This document shows, piece by piece, positions 1 through 10,700 of a stretch of 64,000 nt of DNA (positions within the stretch are counted from its first letter, which is position 1; each line of letters starts with the position of its first letter). The DNA is from Balamuthia mandrillaris. Lineage: Eukaryota; Discosea; Longamoebia; Balamuthiidae. The stretch is from the NCBI GenBank assembly GCA_031835245.1, contig JAVKOQ010000139.1, positions 62,001-126,000 of the forward strand, given 5' to 3'. A program made the translations under genes and the position numbers. A model generated the notes under the pieces. It was not told the DNA's origin. It did not search any database and worked only from the letters and a program-made list of their open reading frames with translations.

Positions 1-55
1 CTTCTGCTTCTCCTCCTCCTTCTTGAGCGTCGTTCGTTGGGGTTGCTTCTTCCAT
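1..55 (-). CDS. 5' end of an unidentified gene (partial)
   Basis: An ATG at 55-53 opens a reading frame that runs off the left edge without a stop. It encodes 18 residues rich in Glu and Gly (start MEEATPTNDAQ). It lies head-to-head with the diacylglycerol kinase gene, about 260 bp away, so the two would share an intergenic promoter region. Too little is visible to name a family. It could also be a chance open frame. Confidence 0.4.
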   Translation of the reverse strand, partial: MEEATPTNDAQEGGGEAE

Positions 56-170
56 CTTTTTCTGTCTTTTTCTTTTTGGTGTTACACTCACGACGACACG
101 AATGAGGGCTCCGTTAATGTGCACAATAATTGAAATAAAACTGCACATCTTCTGCAATATAGGTATATCA

Positions 171-221
171 GTCGACATCCAACCAAAAATCATAGTTTGT
201 TCGTTTACCCAATCAAAAATC
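171..221. promoter_or_regulatory. Shared promoter motifs: GTCGAC palindrome and paired CCAAY-type boxes
   Basis: GTCGAC lies at 171-176. CCAACCAAAAATCAT lies at 179-193 and CCAATCAAAAATC at 209-221, 30 bp apart start to start. The same two boxes, in swapped order and again 30 bp apart, precede the ELF4-like gene at 31069-31113. CCAAT is the core of NF-Y sites; a role here is inferred from recurrence and position between divergent genes. Confidence 0.4.
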
Positions 222-318
222 AAACGTAGCTTTTAAGGTCTACCTTAAAACCATGGAGGCAGCATAGAGGAGAGAGAGAGAGAAGAGGCAAGCGGAGGAA
301 CCGGCGAGAGAGGGGGAG

Positions 319-2778
319 ATGACGACCAAGAAGAAAGGAAAAGTACCAAACTTGGCGGAACTGCCGCAAGGTCCGGCGGACGGCTCAGCGGCGGCTGATG
401 CTCCTCATGACATTCCTGAAAGGTTCGGATTATTTTTTTAAAATTATTTTTTTGTTTGGAAAATCCACAAAAAAATATCTCAAAAAAAAATTGGTGACTG
501 ATGAGACGTTGGTGGATGAAAAAATTTAGAGGCAGCCAAACGGACAGAGGCACTGGTCACTCTTCGGGCACAAAGAAGCAGAAGAAGACGAAGAAGACGA
601 AGACCACCACCACCACTCACCGAAACCGTAGTCTTACCACCACTGCTGCTCCACCGTCCGAGGCCTCTTCTTCTTCTTCTTCTTCTTCCTCCTCTACCAA
701 AGGCGACAAAAAGAAGGCTTCCTCCTCGCAAAGCAAAAAAAAATCTCTCCCTCGAAGCCAATCTTTCTCCGAAGGAACCTCTGATGCTGCTGCTGATCCC
801 TCTGCTTCTGCTGCCTCCAATACCAAAGGAGGAGAGAAACGTTGGCACACATCGGCGCGAGTGAAGCTCCACTCCAAAAAAAGAGGAAGAAAAACCATTT
901 CCTCTTCTTCTTCGCATGAAAGGGAAGGAGAGGAAGAGGAAGGAGAGTTAGGAGCGACGCTGAGCCTTCGCGTTGGGGAGAACGGGCAGACGGTGACGAA
1001 GAAGCAGAAGGACAAGCGGTTGGAGGAGGGAGACCCGCTGCGGGACTGGATCGTCTTCATCAACGTGAAGAGCGGCGGCAAGCAGGGAGCCAAGCTGTTG
1101 AGCCGATTTGGGGCCGTCTTGCCCGATGACCAGGTTTATAATTTGATAGTGGACAAAGGACCAGCTCGTGGGTTTGTCTCCTTTTCTCTCCTTCTCTTCT
1201 TTCTTCCTTTCTTGTCGTTTCTCTCTTTTTCTCTTTCTTTCTTCTCTCTTGCTCTTTCTCTCTTTCTCAAAAGCTGAACCAAAAAATTATGAAACAGATT
1301 AGAAAGATGGAAGCAATCTCCAGACTATAGAATACTGGTCTGCGGTGGTGACGGCACCATCAACTGGGTGCTTACCGCCATCGACCAGATGGAACTCCCC
1401 ACGCGCAAAAAAACAAACGAAGAAAACGAAGATTTTGAAGAAGAGATAAAGCCATGTGTCGGAATTGTGCCATTAGGAACCGGAAACGACTTGGCGAGAA
1501 CTTTTGGATGGGGCGGAAGTTACGGAGGAGAAAGAGCTCTACCGCTCTTGCACTCGATGCAACACACCAAAGTGGTGAAGATGGATCGATGGAACATTGT
1601 TTGTAGACCGCTACCGGAACAGGAGGTGGCAGAGTTTGAGAAGCAGAGACTGGAGAAGAAGAAGAGGAAGAAGCAGAATAGGGAGAGAAGAAAATTGGAG
1701 AGAAAGATGAGGAAGGCGGAGGAAGAAGAGGAGAGAAGAAAGCAGAAAGAGGCAGGAGAAAAGGCAAAAGAAGCAGGACAAGGAAAAGAAGAAGGTGCGG
1801 CAGAGAAAGAGGAAAAGAAAGACAAGAAGAAAGACAAGAAGCAAGAAAGCGAAAGTGAGGAAGATTCTTCAATTAGTAGCACTGATGGTGACGATGATGA
1901 AAATGAAGAAGAAGAAAACGAACACAAAAAAGAGAAACACCACAAAAAAGCAAAAGGCAAAGAGAAAGAAGAAGAACAAGAAAAAGGCAAAGAAGACAAA
2001 GAGGAAGGAGAATCCTACTCAGCCATCCTCTCATGCACCCCCGCCAAACACAAATTCATCATGAATAACTACTTCAGCATTGGCATCGACGCGGAGATAG
2101 TGCTGGGCTTCCACGAGATGCGCGAGAAGCGCGGCAACCTCTTCCAAGGCGTTCTCCTCAACAAAGGCTGGTATGCTGTCAACTCGGCGCGTGTGGCCTG
2201 GCAAGGCCACAGCCGCATTCGTGACATTCTCTCCATTCGTTTCCAACAACTTCAGCTTGCAGACGGTGACGAAAAAGGAGAAAAGAAGAAAGCAAAGAGA
2301 GAAGGAGAATGGAAAGAACTGGAAATACCTTCGAGCGTGAGAAGCATAGTGATCATGAACCTGCCGACTTATGGCGGAGGAAACTTTTGGGGTAAGCCAA
2401 AAGAGGGCGAGGTAAAGGAGAAAGGATGGAAGGAGCGTTCGGTGGCGGATGGCTTCTTGGAGGTGATAGGCCTGAAGGGGATTTCTCACTTGGGCACGAT
2501 CACCACGGGCGTGGCGAATGGTGGCTTACGTTTGGCGCAGGCGAGTGCGATTGTGTTGAAGAACCATACGCCATTGGCTGCTCAGGTTTGTTCTCCTCTC
2601 TGCTCTTCGTCGTTCTCTTTTTCTGCTTCCTTTGTTCTGGTGTTGTTGATCATGCATAATATTGAATTGCTAGGTGGATGGAGAGCCATGGACGTTGATC
2701 CCTTGCGAAACGAGGATAACGCACCGCAACCAAGCCACTTTGCTGCAACGCCTCGATAAGTCTTCTTCTTTTGATTGA
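319..2778 (+). CDS. Diacylglycerol kinase with a large charged insertion
   Basis: Predicted to phosphorylate diacylglycerol to phosphatidic acid in lipid signalling. Exons 319-422, 530-1171, 1298-2585 and 2674-2778 give 712 aa. The ATG at 319 is used because the one at 253 meets a stop after four codons. The first ~215 residues are Lys/Ser-rich with no recognisable domain. The catalytic domain starts at FINVKSGGKQG and continues with the glycine-rich CGGDGTINWVL across intron 2, then PLGTGNDLART. The accessory domain carries NYFSIGIDAE and ends with QVDGEPW split by the last intron, a hallmark of the family. A Glu/Lys-rich block of about 140 residues (near 1620-2020) is inserted between the two subdomains. 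No C1 or EF-hand module is visible, unlike most animal isoforms. Confidence 0.9.
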
Positions 2779-3055
2779 CGAACGGAAAGCGCAGAGCGTT
2801 CCTTTTTTAAAAAAAAATTGTATTGTTATACCTCTCTCTTATGCTTCTTGCTTTTTTTCTCTCTCTCTCTCTCTCTCTCTCGCTCTCTCTCATTGTTTCA
2901 TTATATTCTTCCTTTTTTTAAAAAAAAGAGATTAAAACCTTTATTTTTTTTAAAATGTTCTTTCCTTCTTTCTTTATTTTCTTTCTTTATTAATATTTTT
3001 ATTATAAAAATATTAAAAAGGATACTTTGTTGAAACGGTTTTTATTATAACTGGA

Positions 3056-4563
3056 ATGACAACGAAAGAAACAAAAAAAAGCAAAAACATGGCAACAGCA
3101 CCACACCACCATCGGCTGTTGCAAGGAGGGCTGGCCCTTTGTTTTGGCTTGCTCCTTCTCTTCGCCATCAGCTTCCTTCTCTCCCCACAACTGAAAATGC
3201 CAACTCGCGCAGCAAGACTTTCTCCGGAAGGAAAGCGGATATCTACCGCAAGCGCAAGCCCAACGCCGACGCCGGCCCCCGCTCCCTTCACTACCACCAC
3301 AACAACGCCAACAACGACAACCTTGAAAGCGCCATCCCCGAAACGGGGGGACACGGATGCCGAAGGTCACCAACGCTTTCTCGCAACCCTCAAAGCAAGG
3401 GCGGAGGCAAAGAAGCACAAACCGTCTTGTGTTGGTCGGACGGACCCCGTGCGGCTCGTTGTTTATTCCCTCCCTCGAAGTGGAGGTCTTTACTTGCTTG
3501 AGGTTTTTCCCTTCATTCTTTGTTCCTTCACCAACTCTTTCTCTTTCACTCTTACATTAATCCTATCTCTCTCTCTCCTGGTAGACTTTGCTATTTGCTT
3601 TGTAGCAACTATCTTACACACTTATCCAGCTTCTTGATGATTATTTGTCTTTAGCTTGGGGAGGAGAGCTGTTCTGGCAGTTCAGGCCTGTCCGCTCGCC
3701 CACACAAAGCGAGAGCATATTGGCTTCCTTGGAGCAAAACGGAAGTTTTAACTTTTTGATTCAGGTTTGTTCGCCTTCTTGCATTGCTATGGTCTAGTTA
3801 TCTGTAACATGAATCCAAAACCAAAGTACGAAGACGTGCAACAACAGCCATGGTTGCTGTCACGCTTCAAAGAAAACGGCTATTCGTTCATCTTGCTGAA
3901 ACGTTTGGACCTGTTGGCCGCGTTTCTTTCCTGGGAGACGCAACAAGAGCATAAAGACGCGGCCTGGCAATGCACCACCGCCGAATGTACGGAACGGTTT
4001 CAAAGCTTGAAGATCCGGCCAAACAGGAGGAGCGTGCTCAAGTACATTACAAAGCGGGAAAGCCTCATCAAAGCACAGGGACAATTGTTGAATGAGGTAT
4101 CTATTTGTCCTTACCGTACGTCTGTATTTATTTTTTTTTTTGCTTATTTTTTCATCAACTGCTCCTCCTCCTTCCTCTTCACTTCTTTCTTCGTCTTGTT
4201 CTTCTTCTTCTTCTTCTTCTTCTTCTTCTTCTTCTTCTTCTTCTTCTTCTTCTTCTTTCTTGTTCTTCTTCGTCTTGTTCTTCTTCTTCTTCTTCTTCTT
4301 CTTCTTCTTCTCCTTCTTCTTCGCCTTTCTCTTAGTCCGGAATAGCACACATCACGGTGACCTACGAAGAGCTCACCCGCAACGCTCCAGAAGAGTTCTG
4401 CAAGCTGCTCCAGTTTCTGGGCTGCGACTGCAGTCAAGTGAACAGCACGCAAAGCCTCTTCCACAAGCTGCATCCCAAGCCAAAGTCCTCTTACTTTGAG
4501 AACTGGGACGAGGTCGTCAGCGTCTTGAAGGATACGCCTTATGCTTGGATGTTAGAAGCATAA
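3056..4563 (+). CDS. Type II membrane sulfotransferase
   Basis: Likely a Golgi sulfotransferase that moves sulfate from PAPS to a glycan or protein. Exons 3056-3485, 3655-3764, 3827-4096 and 4336-4563 give 345 aa. A signal anchor lies at about residues 22-43 after a basic stretch, followed by a Thr/Pro-rich stem, as in Golgi type II enzymes. The 5' PAPS loop is SLPRSG; continuing in phase into WGGELFWQF requires the donor at 3486, because the nearer-looking GAG/GT donor ten bases later leads to a stop. The C-terminal half has TVTYEELTRNAPEEFCKLLQ, typical of the 3'-phosphate side of bacterial-type sulfotransferases. The third intron is mostly a CTT array. The stop is only 24 bp from the stop of the convergent EBP gene. 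The acceptor substrate is unknown. Confidence 0.8.
4196..4330 (+). repeat. (CTT)n microsatellite inside an intron
   Basis: An almost pure CTT array fills most of the third intron of the sulfotransferase gene and ends close to its 3' splice site. Pyrimidines are on the coding strand, so the array extends the polypyrimidine tract. Confidence 0.9.
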
Positions 4564-4587
4564 AACAAACAAAACGCCTTATTTATT

Positions 4588-5683
4588 TCAGTTTATCTTC
4601 TTCAGTTTTTGTTGGCGTTCTCTTTTTCCTCCTCTTCGTTCTTCTTCTTCTTCTTCTTTCTCACCGACAACCGAGAAAGCACGGTGCATCTCCACAGCCG
4701 ATTGCCAGAGCAACAACAGAGGAATGATGACCCAAAGACCATTCGCCAGCCACAAGTAGACCCACAGGTAAAGCGTGTTGCTGGTGTCGAGGGACTGGCT
4801 GCCGCTCAGCCATTCGGGGCAGAACGTCATCCATCCGCCGTACAGCTCCATCACGCTCAACGTCACTTGATAAAAGTGTCTCGTCGGACGCTTGTTCACT
4901 ACCTGTGAAGCGACGCATCGTCAACCATCAGCATGAAAGAGAGATAGAAAGAACGGAAGCAGAAGGAGAAAGAAAAGGAAGAAGAGCATTACCGCGTCGA
5001 TGAGCAGAATGCACAAAAAGGTGCAAACAACAACCGTCAATCTTTTTTTAAGTGGTGATGAGAGGAATAGAGCGTTAGTAGAAGAGGAGAGGAGAGAGAG
5101 GGAGAGAGAGGGAGGGAGGGAGAGAGGAGAAAGAGAGAGAGAAGGAGAAAGAGAAAGAGAAACGACGAAAGAGAAAGAGAAACATTTCGATGGAAACGAC
5201 GGTGGGGTCGGCGACAGCCCATCTTTTATCAGCGTTCGCATATTCTCTCCCTTCTCACATATAACACAAGCAAATAAATAAGTAAAGGCGAAAGGAAGGA
5301 GAGAAAAAAAGAGCGAGGTGAGCGTTTACATACACAAAGGAGCGAATGGGTTTGTTTTGTTCTCGGCCACAGTTCCTCCAATGGACATCCACAGAAAACT
5401 TCCCTCCAAAACGGTGTGAATGAGGGCATCATACACAAACCTAGAAAAAGAAGAAAAGACAGTGAGCAATAACAAGAAGAAGAAGAAGAACAAGAAGAAC
5501 AAGAAGAAGAAAGGAATAATGAACGAACCAACAGAGAACAGCCTTGTCCTTCCAGCCAGAGAGTTTTCTGCCCAGGAACAAGGCCAACGGAACGGCCACC
5601 AAAAGATGAGCGTTCCACACGGAAAGGCTCGCCACGATATCTCTGTATCTATCTTCGTTCAGGTCTGCCGGAAGGAAGGGCAT
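4588..5683 (-). CDS. EBP: EBP-type sterol Delta8-Delta7 isomerase
   Basis: Emopamil-binding protein family. It shifts the sterol double bond from C8 to C7 in the ER membrane during sterol synthesis. Exons (minus) 5683-5529, 5440-5334, 5250-5184, 5041-4993 and 4902-4588 join in phase to 230 aa, the length of human EBP. Matching segments are KAVLCW joined to FVYDALIHTVLEGSF, LWREYANADKRW, FYQVTLSVMELYGGW and ANGLWVIIPLLLLWQS. The acidic residues of the active site are retained (LEG, WREY, SIE). Four to five hydrophobic helices are visible. The first donor is TG/GTTCGT; using any other nearby GT breaks the frame. The C-terminus has an extra Glu/Lys tail. Confidence 0.9.
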
Positions 5684-5871
5684 TCTTTCTTTGTTGACTA
5701 TTTGCTTTGCGTGTTCTTTGTTGCTTTTCTTTTTGTTCTTGTTTTTTTTTTTAATATGGGTGTAACGCATTACTCCTATATTGATGCGTATGAAAGTAAA
5801 TCTCCGAGGAAGAAAAACAAAAGCAGCTCAATGTACAATCGTTTAGTTATCAACACATAAATACAGAGTCT

Positions 5872-7821
5872 TCAAGGCAAAACGCTGCGAAAGACGCAGA
5901 CACTTCCATCGGAATAAGCCACGTGCAACTTGCCTTCCTTTACAACCATATCGTTCAAGCTTCCTCTCCCTTTCCTTCTGCCTGCTCCTCCGTTATGCAT
6001 CATCGACGGCTTATTTGTTTCTCCCACTTTCTCTTCTTCTTCTTCTTCCGTTCCCGCTCCTTCGCTCTTCTTCCTCACCCAACAACAGGTGAAGTCCGAT
6101 GGCGAAGCAGAAGGCTGAATGCGACGAAGGCAAGTTCCTCTCTCATCCCAAACGCAGATCTCGCCCCCAAAGCCTCCGCTCAACAACAAGCCTTGCCAAA
6201 CTACCATGCTTCTTATGAAGTGGCTCTCCTCTTTGGCAAAGGTTGCGATGCAATGACCTTGGTCGTTCCACATGCGAATGACCCCATCTCCACCTCCGCT
6301 CAGCATGGCGTTGTTCCATCTGCGCACGCCTCCTCTTTCGTGGGCCTGAATGATCCTCACTTTCTCCGGCTTAAAAAGCTTCACCGAGGTACAGGAAGAG
6401 TCATCGGGATGGAGTTGCCAAACGGAGATGGTGTTGTCTAAGCTGCCGACGTAGAGGAGGCCTTTCCAAACGGCGAGAGCTTGCACTGACCTCTTGTGGG
6501 GCCGCCACACGCAACAGCATTCCCAACCAGCAGCACGAGGGTACCATCGTCGGTTGCTCTCGATGCCTTTGTCCGTTGCTTCTTCTTCAAAGTCATCATC
6601 ATCGTGCTCTTCTGTGGCTTCCTCTTCCTCTTCCGTTGCATCATCTCCTTCTGAAAAGGGATGGTCTTCGTCTTTGTGGTCGTTGTGTGACGAAGAAAGC
6701 GAGGAAGCAGAAGGTTGCTCGAGGCCAGTTGCATCTGGAGCTAAAACAAAGACAGACCCATCCGTGCATCCAAAGTAGGCCAACGTGGTTTCTCCATGAA
6801 TCGCCTTCTCTCCTTCAGCCGCGCACACCACTCCGCTTCCAGTGGGAGCCATGATCCTTCTTCTGGCAAACGAAGACGCTCTCTGTCTTGTTCCTCCTCT
6901 TCGGCATCGTCTTTCAGCTTCCTCTCTTCTTCTTCTATCTTCTTCTTCTTCGTCATCAAACGTTTCTTCCCAAACGTCGACCCATCCTCCCAGCCCGTTT
7001 CTGTTGCCGTGGCAGACAAAGCATAGCTCTCCGCAGCTTAGCACGCAGTCGCTCCCTTCGCCAGCTCCTTCCACAACCATCGTGGAGCAGCTCCTTCGTC
7101 GCTTCCATCTCGAACCAGGCAGCCTGTTCAGCGGGTGCAAAGGATCGTCTTGTTGCTGTTCTTCGTTGCGGGCTTCTTGTTCTTCCGCTGCCAATGGTTT
7201 CTCATCTCCCTCATCTTCATCTTCTTGCTGTTGTTGCGTCTGTCGTTTGCTTCCTCGTCTCTGCTTCCCCTCCTCCGCCTCCTCCTTCCCTTTCGGCGAC
7301 CAAAAGACCAACCGGTCTCTGCTCCCGCTTATCAAATTGCCTTTCCACTCTCCCACCGCCAGCACCGGTTTCTTCTCTCCATTCCTCTTAAGCGTCTCCT
7401 CCTCTTCCTCCTCTCCTCCCGCTTCTGCTCCTCTTCCACGCCTCCTTCTTGCTTCCTCCTCGTCGGGCTCCCTTCTGGCCAAGGCGTGGCGAAAGGGTTT
7501 GGCCTCCTGGAAGAACCTCACCTGCGGGGCCAGCTCCGGGGGCAGCACCCCCATCTCCCCCAACCAGAGGGAGGGCTCCCAGGCCACCGCCTGCCAGGTC
7601 TTGCTGACGAGGGAGACCTCCCGCAGCACGCGCGTGGAGGGCAGGAAGGAGAATATGTAGACACTGAGCTCCAGCGGGAGAACCTGGCAAGGGTCCATTC
7701 GTTGTTGGTGAGGAGGAGCGGGGACAGAGGAAGAAGAAGAGGAAGAGAAAGAAGAGGAAGAAGAGGCAGAGGAAGCAGCGGTGCTATCCTCCGAGTTGAC
7801 AACCCCTTCGTTTGGGCGCAT
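5872..7821 (-). CDS. F-box and WD40-repeat protein
   Basis: Single-exon gene, 649 aa. After a Ser-rich leader, residues about 42-88 form an F-box (LPLELSVYIFSFLPSTRV then VSKTWQAVAWEPSLW). Weak WD40 repeats follow, for example LYVGSLDNTISVWQL, MLSGGGDGVIRMWN, LLSGGFGGEICVWDERG and HVAYSDGSVCVF, separated by long Glu/Arg-rich inserts. Domain order is that of Fbw-type substrate adaptors of SCF ubiquitin ligases, so it probably binds Skp1 through the F-box and a target through the propeller. The target cannot be read from sequence. It lies 188 bp upstream of the EBP gene on the same strand. Confidence 0.85.
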   Translation of the reverse strand: MRPNEGVVNSEDSTAASSASSSSSFSSSSSSSVPAPPHQQRMDPCQVLPLELSVYIFSFLPSTRVLREVSLVSKTWQAVAWEPSLWLGEMGVLPPELAPQVRFFQEAKPFRHALARREPDEEEARRRRGRGAEAGGEEEEEETLKRNGEKKPVLAVGEWKGNLISGSRDRLVFWSPKGKEEAEEGKQRRGSKRQTQQQQEDEDEGDEKPLAAEEQEARNEEQQQDDPLHPLNRLPGSRWKRRRSCSTMVVEGAGEGSDCVLSCGELCFVCHGNRNGLGGWVDVWEETFDDEEEEDRRRREEAERRCRRGGTRQRASSFARRRIMAPTGSGVVCAAEGEKAIHGETTLAYFGCTDGSVFVLAPDATGLEQPSASSLSSSHNDHKDEDHPFSEGDDATEEEEEATEEHDDDDFEEEATDKGIESNRRWYPRAAGWECCCVWRPHKRSVQALAVWKGLLYVGSLDNTISVWQLHPDDSSCTSVKLFKPEKVRIIQAHERGGVRRWNNAMLSGGGDGVIRMWNDQGHCIATFAKEESHFIRSMVVWQGLLLSGGFGGEICVWDERGTCLRRIQPSASPSDFTCCWVRKKSEGAGTEEEEEEKVGETNKPSMMHNGGAGRRKGRGSLNDMVVKEGKLHVAYSDGSVCVFRSVLP

Positions 7822-8501
7822 GGTTTGATAGCAAGGTGAGAGGTCTCTCTCTTTCGACCAAAAACCCCTCCCGCAAAAAGGAGAACGAAAAAAGCTGGTT
7901 CTGTGTGTTGCTGTTTGTGTGCAGCGACAAAAAAACTTTTCTGTCTTGTTTTTTTGACACTCTCTTTCGTTTTAAAAAAAAAAAGCCCTTCACTTTTTTA
8001 CAGCACGGAGAGGCTTTTGTTTGGGGGAGAGAGGGAGGGGACTTGCTGCTGGCATGGTTGTAAAGGCAAACCCGACGAAAACAAGTTCTTACAACTGGAA
8101 AGAAAAAAAAAAGGGAAGTTAGTGCGCCTAATGGTCAAATTGTAATTTCACCAATTCCCTTTTATGGGGCTTGTAGAAGAAACTTGGTAAAAAACACACG
8201 AGTTTTCTTTAGATCGTTTCCATAACAGCTTCGGTACCTCCGCTCTGGTCAGGGTAGAAACTGTCTACTCTACACGCGGGTGTTTTGCAGGGAGCGTTAC
8301 TGGACATTGTCCGCGCGTTCGCCGAAGGTGATGGTAGTGCAAGCAGATCACAACTGCACTTCCTTTTGAAAAGGGAAAAAACTGTCCGATCATTTCCGGC
8401 TATATCACCGCGAACCGCGCTGGACATATTTACACATCGATATAGGGTGAGTGAATCACGACAAAGAAAAAAAGTCAACAGAAAAATCAGAGCAAGAAAA
8501 G
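7822..8501. other. Divergent intergenic region, F-box/WD40 gene to GST
   Basis: About 680 bp between two divergently transcribed genes. It carries poly-A/T runs near 7971-8120 and unique sequence from 8200 on, including CATCGATATAGG just before the GST leader. No RNA gene, long ORF with coding character or clear repeat was seen. Confidence 0.6.
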
Positions 8502-9339
8502 ATGGACGCGGTGGCAATGCTGAAGGAGAAGATGCAAAGCCTGGCCAAGACCGACAAGGAATGGAAGCTGTACTACTGGCCAGGCATGCCCGGCAGAGGC
8601 GAGTTCATGCGCCTGCTCCTTGAGGAGACCGGCACTCCTTACGAGGACGTCTTCTTCGGCATGGACTGGAAGGACGTGGGCGAGATCAACTACCAGCCCG
8701 GCAAGTTCTTCTTCGCCCTCCCCGTCATGCAACACCGAGACCTCTTCATTTCCCAAACGCCCGTCATTGTTAGGTTCTCTTTTTTTTTCCCCCCTCCTCA
8801 TCATCTTGGCCAGAAGTGAATCGACTTTAACACTCATCAAACAAACAAAAAGGTACATGGCCAAGCGGCTGGACAACAAGCGGCTCTACCCGGCCACGCT
8901 GCCGGAGCGGCTGGAGGCGGAGACGCTGATGGCGGGGCTGGTGGACCTGGTGGCGGAGGGGCATGACGCCTGGCACCCCATCGACAAGAACGCCAGCTAC
9001 GTCTCCCAACGGGAGCAGGCCCAGCCCTTCATCGACTACTACTGCAGCAGAAGGCTGCCCAAGTGGTTTGCCTTCTTCGAGGCCGCTTTGCAGCGAAACA
9101 ACGAGGGAAAGGAGGAGGAAGAAGAGCTTTCTTTCGTGGGGAAGGGTTTGAGTTACGTGGACCTCTGCGCGTTCCATGTGCTGTGTGGCATCGAGTTTCA
9201 GTGCGGGGAGACGTACGCCAAGCTGGAGGCACCGCTGTTGAAGCGTTTCAAGGAGCAGATCGGCGCCAGGGAGAGGATACGCCGGTACATGCAGTCCCCT
9301 CAACGCACCTCGTTCACCGGCACAGGACCTCTGTTTTAA
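8502..9339 (+). CDS. Glutathione S-transferase, cytosolic type
   Basis: Predicted cytosolic glutathione transferase. Exons 8502-8773 and 8853-9339 give 252 aa. The N-terminal thioredoxin-like half has KLYYWPGMPGRGEFMRLLLE with a Tyr pair in the catalytic region, and the cis-Pro segment QTPVIVRYMAKRL is split by the intron (AG/G joins to Arg). The C-terminal helical half contains GLSYVDLCAFHVLCG, the N-capping/Asp region of the family, after a short Glu-rich insert. The ATG at 8502 is the first in frame. Closest general class is sigma/mu-like; the precise class is not assigned. Confidence 0.85.
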
Positions 9340-9905
9340 CACCACCCAATCATCAAAAAAGAGCCTCACCTCTTTTCTTCTCCCTCAAAAATAAATCCTC
9401 TCACACCTCTGAAGGAGCCCACCCCATCACGGCAAAACAACAAGAACCTCACTTCTTTTTCAAGCACCCCCATTCAACCGCTCTCCCTGAAGGGCAAAAA
9501 ACAAAGAACCTAACTCCTTTCCTCCGCTGCGTGTGTGACGAAAAATACGCAACAAAAAAAAACCCCCCACTGACATCCCGTTTCAGATAACAGAGGGAAT
9601 GAGGAAAAGTTCGTCTTCCCTCGTAAAATGAAAAATTAGACAATTAAGGGGGCGCGGAAGAGGGGAAAGGAAGGATCAGCGAACACTCAAGAGTCAGAAA
9701 GGGCAGAGCCGAACAAGAATGACACACCTCGGTGCGCCCATTGGCCCGTTCGTTTCCTTGTGGGGGCGGTGCGAGGGTTACCCATCTCTTCCTTTTTTCC
9801 TGAGGTCGAGGGTTACTTTCCCCATTTGGATAAATCTCCTTAAATCGAGTCCGAAAATGGATGAAATTCCCTAATTTCTGAGAACACCTTAAACTCTGGG
9901 AACAG

Positions 9906-9913
9906 TATAAATA
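9906..9913 (+). promoter_or_regulatory. TATA box of the AdoMet decarboxylase gene
   Basis: TATAAATA in an AT-rich context, placing transcription start near 9935-9940 if spacing is usual. No other TATA-like element stands closer to the CDS. Confidence 0.5.
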
Positions 9914-10198
9914 GAAATTAAACCGATTTTTTCATTTTCTGCTTTTCTTTCGGTGTGAAGCTTACAATAGCCTTTACTACTTTACTTTTCGAGTAGAGAT
10001 CAACGCGCGAGTCCCCTGTCCTCCCTTTTGTGGTGATTAACCTCTTTTTGATTATTATTTTTTTCCGTTTTCGCTTTTTTTTTTTGGTGTGTGTACGTTC
10101 TTCGTTGCTGCCACACTATACTTTTTTTTTCGTTTGCATTTTCATCAAAACTCCACACATCTTTTTCTACGCACATTTCTTTTTTTTGATTAATTTTG

Positions 10199-10415
10199 AT
10201 GGGATGGAGACGAGTAGTGCGGACACTTTGTGCCCGAAGGGGGGGTGGGGGAAGTTTGAAGAATGAACGGCCGAATTGATTCTGTTTGATTGATTTTTTT
10301 CCAGAAGAGCATAAGGAAAAAATTGTAGAAGAAATGCACTTGCGGAGCGCATCATCATCATCACAATTTTTTTGAACTAGGTTCTTTTTTATTTTTATTT
10401 TTTTTGATGCTCTGA
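10199..10415 (+). promoter_or_regulatory. Cluster of upstream ORFs in the AdoMet decarboxylase leader
   Basis: Four ATG-initiated upstream ORFs precede the CDS: 10199-10279 (26 codons), 10204-10266 (20 codons, different frame), 10334-10375 (13 codons) and 10407-10415, a minimal Met-Leu-stop. AdoMet decarboxylase mRNAs of animals and plants are translationally repressed by polyamines through upstream ORFs, though these peptides do not resemble the animal hexapeptide. Function is inference. Confidence 0.45.
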
Positions 10416-10573
10416 ATTTTTTAACTTCCGCGCTCATTTGCATTTATTCTTACATCTTCATTTTTTCCTCTTCTGTTAACCGTATTTCTTCTTTTCTTTT
10501 CACCCTTTCGTCGTCTTTGTGCAAATCCTCTTCCTTACTCCCTTTTTTCTTGATTGACTCATTTGCTTTCCCT

Positions 10574-10610
<37 letters not shown>

Positions 10611-10700
10611 GAAATACCAACAGAAACCCAAGAGAAACAACTGCAACTCAACGTACTTTCAACGAACTACTTTTATCAACAACAACCGACGACAATAAAA

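Larger units (their letters stand above)
9340..10700. other. Intergenic region and long 5' leader of the AdoMet decarboxylase gene
   Basis: The first ~560 bp are unique sequence with no gene seen. A TATA box follows at 9906, then a T-rich leader of roughly 760 nt that holds several short upstream ORFs and a (CT)n tract at 10579-10607. Leader length is inferred from the TATA position; a leader intron cannot be excluded. Confidence 0.6.

Noticed and set aside
617-1093. Long antisense open frames over the diacylglycerol kinase exons
   Set aside because: They arise from GAA/GAG and CTT repeats read backwards; the sense exons match a known enzyme and explain the sequence.
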